NCBI GenBank assembly: GCA_026122225.1
Contig: JANEZZ010001953.1
Location: 248,001 to 312,000, forward strand
Direction: 5' to 3'
Length of the DNA: 64,000 nt
From: Heloderma charlesbogerti
Taxonomy: Eukaryota > Chordata > Lepidosauria > Squamata > Helodermatidae
In this document: in pieces, positions 1-12,200 of the stretch
Position numbering within the stretch: position 1 is the first letter of the stretch
Layout of the letters: the number at the start of each line of letters is the position of its first letter
Position numbers and translations under genes: made by a program
The notes under the pieces: generated by a model
Seen by the model: only the letters and a program-made list of their open reading frames with translations
What the model was told of the DNA's origin: nothing
The model's database searches: none

Positions 1-196
1 CTAATTGACATTCTGTTAACCAGATAAATATTTTTCAGAACATGGCCATTTTTCAGAACATTCAGTCCAATACAGTGTAGTTTCTTAAATTTAGATTTAT
101 ATTACTGGGTCCAGCTCCTAAATAAAATATTGAAATTAATGTGTTCTTCTCCCCCTTAACCTTGAGCAATAGCCTTGCTTTTCAATTTCCTTGTAG

Positions 197-256
197 GCAC
201 GTCAGTTGATTCTGCAGAATGGCTTAATCTTAAGTGACCTTGATAGACACCCTGAG
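197..256 (+). CDS. RPIA: RPIA exon (ARQLILQ...DRHPE)
   Basis: Sixty bases between an AG acceptor (195-196) and a GTAAGA donor (257). It encodes 20 residues, ARQLILQNG...LSDLDRHPE, close to the human segment. Phase 0 at both ends. It is the most 5' RPIA exon in the window; the preceding exon is off the left edge. Confidence 0.93.
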
Positions 257-3200
257 GTAAGATTGTTGGGTGTACACACACTCTCTCTCTCTCTCTCTGC
301 TTTTTGAGTTGGGATAGGTCTGCCTCTGTTATGCAGGTAGCAGTTAAAGACCAGTGCATACATACCTGATCTAGCAATGGGCTATACATGATGGATTAGC
401 ATGATGGATGAGTAACCTGCATCCAAAGATATGATTGTAGTAGCTGCTCTGTATCTGATGCTCCTAGGAGTTCACACACAAATTGTGTGTGAACTCCCAC
501 CCCCAATCCGCCAACCCATAGGACAGTAATTCCCAATAGTATGGTGTGCTGTGCTGTGCTGTGAGAGAACAACTAGTTTGCCATGAGAAATTAATGAGAC
601 TCCTGTTAGCCCAAAGTCCCTGCCTTTAGCAGAGGGTGCCCGTTGTGTATCTGCATGAGTCACTGACCTGAGCTGGCCTAGTTCCAGTCAGGAAGCAGAA
701 AGACAGCATGTGGGCTCCTCTAAGGGTGGAGTAATTCTTGCTCTTACACAGTCTAAAAATAAACTCTCTTCCAGGTATAAACAGAGCTTGCCTCTTCAAA
801 CTCCTCCAGAATTGGAGGCTTATGAAATGTTGCTGTAGAGATTCCTAGGGTTTCTTTAGTAGCTGCTCTCGGCTGTTTCGCATGTGTATGTACATTGCTT
901 GGTTTCGGTGCCCTTGACTCATGTTATGTAATATATTTGTATCGTGCCCCTCCCAAAATTGTTTGTGGCAGCTAGCAAGAGGAAAACAAAAGTAAACGTA
1001 TCGGTAAGTGGTTAAATAAAAACTACACAAACTAAAGCAGCAGATTAACAAGTCTGGGTAAAAATCCTGTTGCCTGAAATAACAGTTCAAAGCAGCAGCA
1101 ATAAAGTACAATATCTTGAGATTCAAATGTCTCCATGAATAAAGACATCTCCTGGTAATGAACGGTTCTAAGTGTAGAAGCCACATATGCAGCCCTAGGA
1201 GGGCGTTGTGCAGGGTGTGTGCCACCACTGAAAGCGTTTGACCTGCGCTTGGGTGTAAGTTAAGTATCAGCTGGTTAGCAGGTTGTGTCATTTAGTTGTA
1301 ATTTATGCTTTGATCTATTCATTGACTTGCTGATTTATTTTGTGACTTGTTTCAGATGTAAGGCTATATCCTGATGATTGTGGGCCACTTTGGGCACAGT
1401 CCACTCTGGAAAAGCAGCACAGAAATTTACACTGAACTGAAAAGGCCTGTACCCTAGTCACCGCACACCTGACATAGTGGGCGGGAGAACCCTGAGAAAG
1501 GCATCACCAGAATAATCTTAAACATGGGCTGGCTTGACAGGAGCAGGTGGCCCTTAAGATACTTTAAGGTCCCAAGTCCAGGGCTTTTAAGCTTAGCACC
1601 AGCACCTTGAATTGTGTAGGCATGTCAGAGAATTCCGCCACAGATCTCAGTGAGGCCGAATGCCAGTGCATTCAGCCGCCCGAAATCCATGGCGGAACGA
1701 AGCCCCCGCCCCCCCAACCCCCGAAAGGTGCGCGAAACGGAGCACTTAATTGCTGCCGTCCGCACTGATATGTGAATGGCGGCCAACTTGCTGCCGCCAT
1801 TCGCTTCTTCTTCATAGCCGTGATAGGCTATGTAAATACTTACGTAGCCTATCACGGCTAATGCAGGGACGCCTTTTGTGTCCCTGCAGAGGCCGTGATA
1901 GGCTACGTAAGTATTTACGTAGCCTATCACAGCAAGCAAAAAACAAACAAACAAACTGTGTACGCAAATGGTGGCGGCTACGGCGGCTGCCATTTCTGTT
2001 CCCTTTTTTTTTGCAGTTTTAGCTTATGTAAATATTTACATAAGGTATTACGGCAAAAAAAAGGGGAACGCAAATAGCATAGTGGGTGCTATTTGTGTTT
2101 TTTTCGCCGTAATAACCTATGTAAATATTTACGTAAGCTATTACGTGACACAGAGCAGAAAAGCAAAAGCGGGTGCTCTTATCTTTACCTGCAGTTCTAT
2201 AGGTGTCCACTTTATGAACCTGTCTTGGAGAGGGAGTCCCCAGATTTTGTATGTGTGTATGAATCTCTCTGTGTGTATAGACACACACACACACAATGAC
2301 CTTATTACAAACGGCGCCAAAGGCGTCAGTGAGGCTTCCAGAAAAGAGTGAAAAGTTAGGAGGGCACCGGAAGACAGCCTCCCTCCTTAATAATAAAACG
2401 AATGAATGAAAGAAAGGGAAGAAAGGCGAACGAAGCCTCCTGTAGACCAGTATGAGCAGGAGAAAACGGCGGAGGCGGGAAAAGTGAGCAGAACACCTCC
2501 TTTCCTCTAGCCGCGCAGTCGCCTTTTACACACAAGGTTGCGCTAAGGAATGCGAGGTGATCCGCTCCTCCCAGGCCAGGACAATGCTGGGTGTGGGAGG
2601 AGGGGATGTCTGAAGGGAACCTAAGCTGCGATCCTAAACAGCATAAAATAAGAATAACCAAGGAGGTCTGTCTACCTGCAACACAGGTAGATGGGTTTCT
2701 GAACCCGATGGCAGGAGCCTAGGAGGACAGAGGTGCAAGCACAGAAAGTGGGACAGCCGGAGAGAGGAAAGGGGACTGATCAGGTCTGAGGAGAAAGTGC
2801 ATTTCTCCAGGGGCGGGCAGGGGGAGAGAGACAGAGAGAGAAGGACAGAGCTCCACCTCCCTCTTCCAAGCAGCGTCCCAGCTGCTCTCAAACCAACTGC
2901 TCAGTTCTATTCACCACCGAGACGAACGAGGGGGGAAAGTGGCTGTTTATTAGAATACTTGTTTGGTATTGTTCAGTGCCACACAAAAGCGTTTCATTAT
3001 GTTCTGGGATTGGACGGGGGGGGAGTGGGAGGAGGGAGGGAGGGAAGCCCTCGCTCGCTGCTGCTGTTTTTTCTCTCTTTCTCTCTTCTTTCCCAGAGAG
3101 AAACAGTAACTTGAATTGTCTTGAAAGTCTTTCTCTTCGTCTCTCAGAGAGAGAGAGAGAGAGGGCTTCCAACTTTCGACAAGTGGCATGGCTGCATTAT

Positions 3201-6200
3201 CGACTGGGATGCACGTGGAGATGTGTGACGAACAGGAGGGAGCAGGGTGTCTTGCTATGTAAATATTTGCTACGTAAATATTTACGTAGACTAAAACAGT
3301 GAAAAATAGGAAACGCAAATGGCTGCTGCCGTAGCCGCAGCCATTTGCGTACGCCCGCTCACTCAACCCCCCCACCGAACTCGTCTCTGCCCTCCCTGCA
3401 AGTATTTTACGTAGCAAAATATTTATGTAGCAAGACACCCTGCTCCCTCCTGTTCGTCACACATCTCCACATGCATCCCAGTCAATAAAGCAGCTACGAA
3501 AAGTTCTTTCTAGCCACTTGTTGAAAGTTGGAAGCCCGCCTCCCCTCAGGAAACTCCTGGTGGAGCCCATCTCCTTCCCCGCCCCATAGGGTGACCCACC
3601 CACCCCCTCCCAAAGTTAGAGGCACACTTATAGTTCCAGATTTCTTCTCTTGCCCACACGGCAGAGTTTAGGGGCACTGCAGCCTCTCCCACACCAAGGC
3701 GGGCGCGCAGGCTGGCTGCCGCCTCGGCCCCTTTCCCTAGTCCTGGGCTCGGCTAGGCAGGCGCGCAGCGGCTCTCTCTGGGCACTCTCACGCGGGCCAA
3801 CTCTCCGCGTTGCGCTCTCCCCCGTGAGGACCTTTGTCCAGCCATGGCTGGCTGCGCAACCGCTGTGCCAGAGCCAGGAGTGCCCAGCAGCGAACACACA
3901 CACCTGCTGCCCGCACACTCCTCTCTCTCCCTCCCGCCCCCCCCTCTGTCTCACACACACACACACACACGCTGCAGAGGGAGAGAGAGAGGCTCTGAAA
4001 TGAAATTTATTATTGATACAAAGAGAGAGAGAGACGAAGAGAAATACTTTCAAGACAATTTCAAGTTATTGTTTCTCTCTGGGAAAGAAAGAAAAAGAAA
4101 AAAAATGAGCGAGCGAGGGCTTCAAAATGCATAAATATTTACGTAGACTAAAACATCTAAAAGTAGGGAACGTAAATGGCGGCCGCCGTAGCCGCCGCCA
4201 TTTGCGTACGCTGTTTTTTTTTTTTTATTGGCTTGCCATGATAGGCTACGTAAATACTTACGTAGCCTATCACGGTAGCCTGGCTGGACGCAAATGGCGG
4301 CCGCAGCAGCCCGACTCCGGCTGCAGACGGGCCTGGCCAGCTGCTCTGCAGCCTTGCCACAGAGCGGAGCTGGCAGGGCAGGATTCTGGGGGGGAGGACT
4401 GGATCACCTCCCCCCCGTCGAGGATTCTGGGAGGAGGGACGGAGCGTCTCCCCCTCCACTGGGAAAAATTCTGCGAAAGGGTGAGTTTCGTACATCCCTA
4501 GAATTGGGCTCAAGTGCCTGGGAAAATGATGAAACTGTTCCAACAGTGGTGACGTGATCCGTGTAGTCAGGCCTTCCCCAACCCATTGGGAGTACAGATC
4601 CCATTGTTCCCAAGCAACATGGTTGTGCTGGCTGGGGGTGATGGGAGTTGTAGTCCAACACATCCGGAGGGCGCCTGTCTGGGGAAGATGGATTTAAAGT
4701 ACTAACACAACACGATAACCCACACTCAGTGGCTGAGCGTGGGTTGTCATTGAACTGTCGGTTGTTGTTGAATCATGGGTTATAGTGTTGTCTGAACTCA
4801 GCCATGCTAACAAATCATGCTTGTTAACCACAAACAACCTACTGACTGGGTTTGCACAGCACACTAAGCCACACTTAGTGGTTGAACTGTGGGTTGTTTT
4901 TCAGTGGTGGGTTGTTTGTTGAACCGTGAGTTAGTACGTTTTCTGAACTCAGGATATTTTCTGCAGGGTGGCTTGTTAACCATGCAAGGGTGCCTTATTT
5001 TTCCTCAGACAAGCCACCTCGAGAACCTATGGTTTGTTGTTGGGTTGTTCAGGGTGGTTAACAAGCCACAGTGCATGGTTAACAAGCTATCCTTGAAAAG
5101 TGTCCTGGGTTCAAACAACACATTAACCCACAGTTCAACAGCAACACACACAACCACCGAGTGTGGTTAGTGTGTTGTTTGAACAGCCCCACTGTTCACA
5201 ACCCAACAACAAATCATGGGTTCTCACGGTAGCTTGTTTGAGAAAAATAAGCCACCCTGTGGAAAAATATTATGTATTATTAGTATTTATTACATTTCTA
5301 TACCTCCCCATAGCTGAAGCTCTTTGTGCTGGGGTCAGACAACACAATAACCCCCACAGTTCAATGACAATCTGCACTCAACCCATACACAACCACTAAG
5401 TGTGAGTTATCATGTTGTGTGAACCCAGTCACCATCTCTGCTCATTTTTTCACATGATACTGGTTTAATGCAGCTGAGTTGTTTTAACCAGTGTTCTGGT
5501 ATTGTTGTCCACCATAATACTTCAGCTGTTTTCACTGTATTTTTTGGCTTTCATTACTAAATTGTTTTTGATAGGTTTGTGACTACCTTCCTAAAAGAAT
5601 TTTGTGCTCAAAGGGTGGGATTGTTGTTCAGTCGTTCAGTCATGTCCGACTCTTCGTGACCCATGGACCATAGCACGCCAGGCCTTCCTGTCCTCCGCTC
5701 TCTCCTGGAGTGTGGGATATAAATACTATAAACCTCCTTTTCTTCTTGTGTAGTTGAATGTTGCCATTGATGGGGCTGACGAAGTTGACCTGGACCTCAA
5801 TCTTATCAAAGGAGGAGGGTAAGAAATAACATCTAGTTCTGTACTTACATGTCAAGTACTGAGGGCAAAGTGGAAAGACTAGATAAAATTCAGTCCTTGA
5901 TATCCAGTAGTGCAAACACTTTGAGGGCTGTAAGCTTATAAATTAGACATTTAAAGGGTTGGATCCAGATTTAGGCGTGTGCAACTGGGCTGGCACAAGG
6001 GGACTTGCCTATCCCCTCATCCCTAAGGCAGCCCATCCTGTTCCCTGAAAATGCTCCGAAGAGGGTTGGGGGATCCTGCTGAATGCGGTTAGCTGTGGTT
6101 GGGGGAGGAGTGGGGATCCCCCCCCCCAACTGGGCAGTTACCTTCCACAAGCGGAGCCCTTCCATCCAAGGAAGGCAGATCCTGGATCCAGCCTACATTG

Positions 6201-9200
6201 GTGAGGACCCATTTTAATTGGTGCTGCAAGTTGAAGGCAAACATTTGTTTTGTTTTTTGAGCTTACTTTGGCTCTGTTGTGTTCATTCGTAGTGAATGAA
6301 AAGGGAAGCTGGAAGATAGACTTTTCCTTCTAATGTGTGCAAGATGTGCTTATTTAAATTGTAAGGTACCTCTAGTCTTTATCTCAAAGGTACCTCTATT
6401 GAAGTTTGGGGGAATATGCAGATGTATTAAAAGATAACAATCCTATGGCTACTAGGCACTGTCTAGAGGGCCATAGTATTTTTCGGTTTACTGGCTCCGA
6501 GGTTGTAGACAGTGCTCAGAGCCAGGAAACGATGCTCCCTGCCGCCTTGTAGCCTGTATGGGGAAAACCATGGCAGCTGCCTCTCCGTGCTTGTAAAACG
6601 GAGCACGGAGAGGGTGAAAAGGGGGTGTTCCCAGGGGCAGGGAGGGGAGACCACAGAAGCCCCTTCATGTTACTTCCTATGGGATCTCCAGGCCCTTTCC
6701 TGCCCCCCTCCTGAAATCGCACGTCTAGCCAAGAATGCAGGGCGAGCAGAGTGCGGAGGAGAGGATCCCCTCTGTGCTCTGCCCATTGGATAGGCGTCAG
6801 CCTCTGAGTTCGGAGGCTGACATCTATCTTAAAAGGACTGCACCTTAAAGGCAGTACTGCCTGGGTACTCGTAAGTCTCTGCCCTGGGTACTCGTAAGTC
6901 TCTGAACTTGGAGGCTTATGAGCATCCTGTGCAGAGAGGGAGGTACCTTGTGCCTCCTGCTCTGCATTTAAGCTAGACAGGTGTTTTTACCCATCTAGCA
7001 GAGGCTTCAGGGAGGGAGAGGGAAGGAGGCTGGGGCGCCCATAGGATTTATGCCCCCAGAAACACCCCCCTTTCCCCCATCTCCACTCTCCGTTTTCTGA
7101 GCATGGAGAGGTAGCCGGCACGCTTCTCTCCGCACTGGCTGGAGTGCGGTTTCCTGGCTACGAGGTCGGAGCCCTGGTTCTGATCTTGGAACCAGAAAAC
7201 CGAATGGTCCTATGCCCCCCCCCCCGATGCTGTCTGGTGGGCATAGGATTACTCTCTAATTGGCTCAAAGGCAGATGAAAGAATCTGATCCTCAAGGATA
7301 GAACCTGGGATGTGTAAGGCATGTGCTCCACACCTGAGCTGTGGCCCCCCCTGGAGCTTACATATGAATACACAAAGGTGCCTTATACTGACTTGGGCCA
7401 CTGGCCCATTTAGCCCAATGTACTCACGACTTGTGGCAGCTTTCCAGAGCCTCAAGCAGAGGCCCAACCCAAAGTTAGGTGTGAGTTAAGGCTGCTTTTA
7501 ATGCGTGTTGGGTCTTCTTGTGGGGGAAGCGGTCCCTTTCCCACAGACCTGTGAAACAGTGGAGCTAGTTGGAAAAGACCAGCTGGCCTTAACAAAAAAG
7601 AAACCTGTGAAATCCCCCCTTTTCATTTTGATATTTACAAAAATTGCCATGCTTTTAAAATTCTGAAATCTCTATTTTTTTTCACCCATTGGCAAATGGA
7701 AACTACTACAGAATATTGCTGCTTTTTGCTTTAAACTGAAAGAGACGGGCTTCTACAAGTGATTTCTTTACTAAATGTCTTTAGTTAGGAACAGGATTTT
7801 AGGAATTTCTATGAATATGTGAAAAGTATCTCACTGCAGCTCCTACAGCAGCCTTCTCCAGCCTGGTGCCCTCCAGATGTTTGAACTTCAGCTCCCATCA
7901 GCCCCAACTACCATAACTAATGGGTAGGATTTCTGGGAGTTGTAGTCCAAACATCTCGAGGGCAGGAAGTTGTGGGAGGCTGTCTGGGAGGTACTGGCTG
8001 CAATCCTGTGTACAGCCCACTGGGATGCCCTTGACTTCAGTGGGAGCTAAGTGCCCTGTCGGTGCAGGACTGCAGCCAAATTTCTTTGGAGAAGTAAAGA
8101 TACCCTTGCTCTTTCCTGTGAGGCTGTCACTTGTGTCCCCCCTGTTGACACCACCTTAGTTTGTATGTGCCTGTAGTAAGCCCTCCTGGGTGCACAGATT
8201 TTATGAAGTTGGTGGCAAATGCTCTCCTTTATTTGTGGCTCTTTGGCCGCATTCAGACAATCACAGTGGGGGAAGAAATCATTGTGGCAGGCTCCCCCTG
8301 CCTTTTGCATTATTTCCTGCGCTACAGCGCAGGTTGGTGTGTCATTCGAACCTGGTGCACAGTGGGGGGGGGCATCGTACCCACCCTACAACTCTAGGCA
8401 CATCATGGGTTGTTGGGTAGGAACGAGCCCTCTTGCCTGCCGCACCGTGTGCCAGGTTCAGACGAAATGCCAACCGCACTGCAGCTCAGGGAATAATGCA
8501 AACGGCTGTCGCATCCACAGCGCGCGCAGGGGCGGTGGGAGCAGCCATCATGGCTTCTTCCCCCGCTGTGATTGTCCGAACCCTGTCCTTGACTACAATT
8601 GGATTAATTCAGATGGATTAAATATGCATTTGTAACATGCATGCTGTTACAACATTGGAGCTGTTGGGCATCCAGTCTGCTGATCAGTCTGTGCAATTGG
8701 GCTTAGGTTCTGCTCTTTTTTCCCTCCAGGGGCTGCCTGACTCAGGAGAAGATAGTTGCTGGGTTTGCCAAAAGCTTCATAGTCATAGCTGATTATAGGT
8801 AAAGTTTGCTGGCAGTTGTTCCTTGTTTTATCCAAAAGGTGGAGAGAAAAAAGGACTCCATTCAGCCATAAGTAGTCGGTTCTTTCTTGAATCAGATGAT
8901 CCTATATGTAACTTGTAATTATTTGTCTCATTTTCTTTGTTACATGTGTGAGAATTGCTAGTTGCTCAAGCCTCTTTTCTTCACCTACTTGCTGCTGTTG
9001 ACTGTTTCTCCTTAGGAGAAGGAGGGTGTCCTTGTGTGGGGTTACTCTTTGCACGCACTGTGGCTGGCAGGGCCATTCCGATTAGTTTTGCTTTGGCCCC
9101 TCAAATGGAAGGCGCCCTGCCAGTTCCAGTCCAGACTGCTCCAAGGCATCTAGACTTTGCAGAGGTTTTCAAGCAGAGGTCAGACAGCCACCTGTTGGGG

Positions 9201-12200
9201 ATGGTCTAGCTCTAAATTATCTGCATCAAGCAGGGGGTTAGAAGAGAGATACGATACCTTATGATATCAAGCGATTTATAAGTAGGAGTGAGAGAGAGAG
9301 AGAACAAAGCTCCCTCCAGCTCTGATTCTATTACAGTTTCTCCTGATGGGGAGAGTTTTTGGCAAGATGCTGTTGATCATGCCCATCACAATGTTCTTCT
9401 TCCACACAACAGCCAAGCTCTGCAAGGTGCTTAGGTGTTTTTTTGGAGGAGGAGCAAGGCAGAGCGGCAGGCTGTAGGGAAGGAATCTTCCCCAGCCCTG
9501 GTGCCAGTGGCAGGAATGATCTTTCATTGTGGGGGGTGCCTCCCTTGTTGCAACTACTGCATGTTCTAGAGGCCACCAGTGGTGCAGTGACCCTAAAATA
9601 CACCTTAGGGCAGCACCATACTGGCCTCAGCCAAAGGCGCAAGGTAGGATAGCACAAACATGGCCTGTAAGGAGAGGATGAAGGTGCCTGCCTTCCCCTG
9701 CTATTGATGGGCAGCCCTTCCACCCATAACTTCAAGAATGGATTTGGAAGGTGGTGGTTAGGGAGCTGACTCGGGACCTGAGCCCCAGCGGAAATGCGGG
9801 AGAGGAGAGAATGCATGCTGTCATCTACTTTTTCCCTGCTTATGGTCCAGAATGATACACTATCCCACCAAGTGAAATCCTGAAAAGGGGCCTCAAAATA
9901 GCGACTCTGTGTGCACTGCCGAACGAGTGGATCCTTTGTGTGGGACATTGCTGAGTGTGTGGTTACTCTGCCACCATATAACGAGAATCCACAACCTCTT
10001 GTTTGAAAGTTCATACTGATATACGTAAATACATTTTAAAATGAGTCAAGTTCTCTATTCAAACGAGAGGAGAAATCTCAGTATTCTGAAGTTTTTAAAT
10101 CACTAGTCTGAGCTAGCAGCCCTCTCCAGGCTCGAAGAAAGGAAGTGCTGTGCCTGACCTGGAGGATTTTTTTTTTCCTTCCCTCCTTTCTTTACTGCCC
10201 AATCCCTTCCAGCTTGGGCTAGCAGTTTGAAGCACCAGAATGGAAAGTGTTTGCTCAGTTTTGCTAATATCGTAAACTGTTAGTTTGAGTTAGGTATGGA
10301 AGTGGGTCTCTTCTCCATCACCAAAAAAAGGTTTGTGTGTGTGGGGAAATCATGCTCAATATGGTGTAAAGCTCCCCTTCTGGGGTGGCGGTCTGGAATC
10401 CTTGCTAGCTCTGATTAGCCGATTAAAAGAAACTGGCGAAGCGTTCCCCAACACGGTGACTCGTCCAGCTGCTTTCGCTCGTGAAAACCTGCCCAAGCCT
10501 TGTTGCTGTCTTTGCTGACTTGTTCACTCCTCTGAGCCTCCTACATGCTCTGCCAGCCTTCCCCAGCCTGGCACCCTCCAAATGACTTGGACTTCAACTC
10601 CTGGGATTCCTGACCATTGGCTATGCTGGCTGGGGCTGATGGGAGCGGAAGTCCATAACATCTGGAGGGACCAGGTTGGGGGAGGCAGCTCTATGCCTTG
10701 CACTGAATGGCTTAGATGCTCTAAAGGACTTGGATGTTTGGGCAGCTTATAAGCCCCCTCTCCTGCCGCTGAGTTAGGAGACTGAATGGGCAGATAGACA
10801 GACATGAAATGCTGCATCTGCCACCAGGCTTCTTTCTGCTGCTCCACACATGCTATTTAGGTTTTGGTTGCCAGGATTAAGGTAAGGTTGCATTTGCCAT
10901 AATTTTGATGTATATGTTTTAAACTATGTTCCTGTAGGAAAAAGTCTAAATGCCTTGGAGAGCAGTGGAAGAAAGGGATTCCTATTGAAGTCATCCCAAT
11001 GGCCCATGTGCCTGTCACCAGGGCTTTGGCCAAGCAGTTTGGGGGCATTGCAGAGCTGAGGATGGCTGTCAGTAAAGCTGTAAGTATGGTGAGGGAGCAA
11101 ATCTGCAGTGCTGAAAATGGTACTTCAGTGCCCTGTGCAGAGGAGTGTTGATAAGCTGGAAGATACTGGTGTGGGAACAGTTCCTGTTTTTGCAAGCCTT
11201 TGTTGTTAATCTATTAAACCAGCATTTCTGAGATTCCAACATTGGTTCCATTTCAGGAAGTGCCAAAGAAAGAAACATTGTGCTTGCTGCTGACTGTCCT
11301 TGCCTGACGCAACAAGGCAGCTGGTTGCCAGGAGTTGTTGGAAGTCATCTAGAATACTAAAACTGCTGGCCATTCTTGAAACTTTACATGTGCCAGCACT
11401 TGGCAATGACTCAGAAAACATGGCACTGGCTCCCATTTCCACATGGCACTGGCTCCCATAAAGGTGCTGCTTTTAACTGAGTCTGAGATTACATTTCTCT
11501 CTCCCCCTGCCCCTGTTTGCAGGGGGTGGAATGTTGCCACCTTGGTGAGTGGGAGGCAAAAGCTGATGGAACCAGCTGCAGGCAGCGCTCCTCTTGGTTG
11601 TCATTATTTTCTGGTGAGGAACGGAGAGGCAAGCTCTGGTGCTCGAGAAAACAGAATTCATTGCACAATAAATTCTGCTTCCTCAAGCACCAGAGTTTGT
11701 CTCTCCCTTCTTCACTGTCATTCATGGTGCGCTTTTCGTCTCCACTTCTGCCATTATTTTCCCTCAGAAGGACATGTGCAGGAGCACTGCTGCTGTGAAA
11801 TAAGTGACGGAACACAGGTGAACCTGTGGTGGCAGTTTGGGGGCACTTCTCTCTCTCCCCCTGATAACTGAAAGTTTGCTATAGTGAATTTCTGGCTTGG
11901 CCATAGTTTTAAACTTCCAGAGAGGTAGCTGTGTGCATTAGACTGTAGAAGCAAGACCAACCAAGAGGCTTCTAGCACCTTAAAGTCTAACAAATACGCT
12001 TTCGTGGGAAAAGCATAGTCTGTGACAGTTCTGTGTAACGGTTAAGGTAAGCAAAGTCACTGTTGAGTGTTGATAACAGCTGTAACTAGTGATAACACAA
12101 TTGTCCTTGCATTGCTAAATGACACCTCTGGTGGGACAGGAGACCATAGACTTGAATGAATCTGGATAGAATCACACTTTAACAGCACAATCCTATACAT

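Noticed and set aside
3628..4053. CpG-rich open frames inside the composite element (141 aa minus, 117 aa plus)
   Set aside because: Low-complexity Arg/Ser/Pro translations with no domain; they could reflect captured promoter-like DNA but not a gene.
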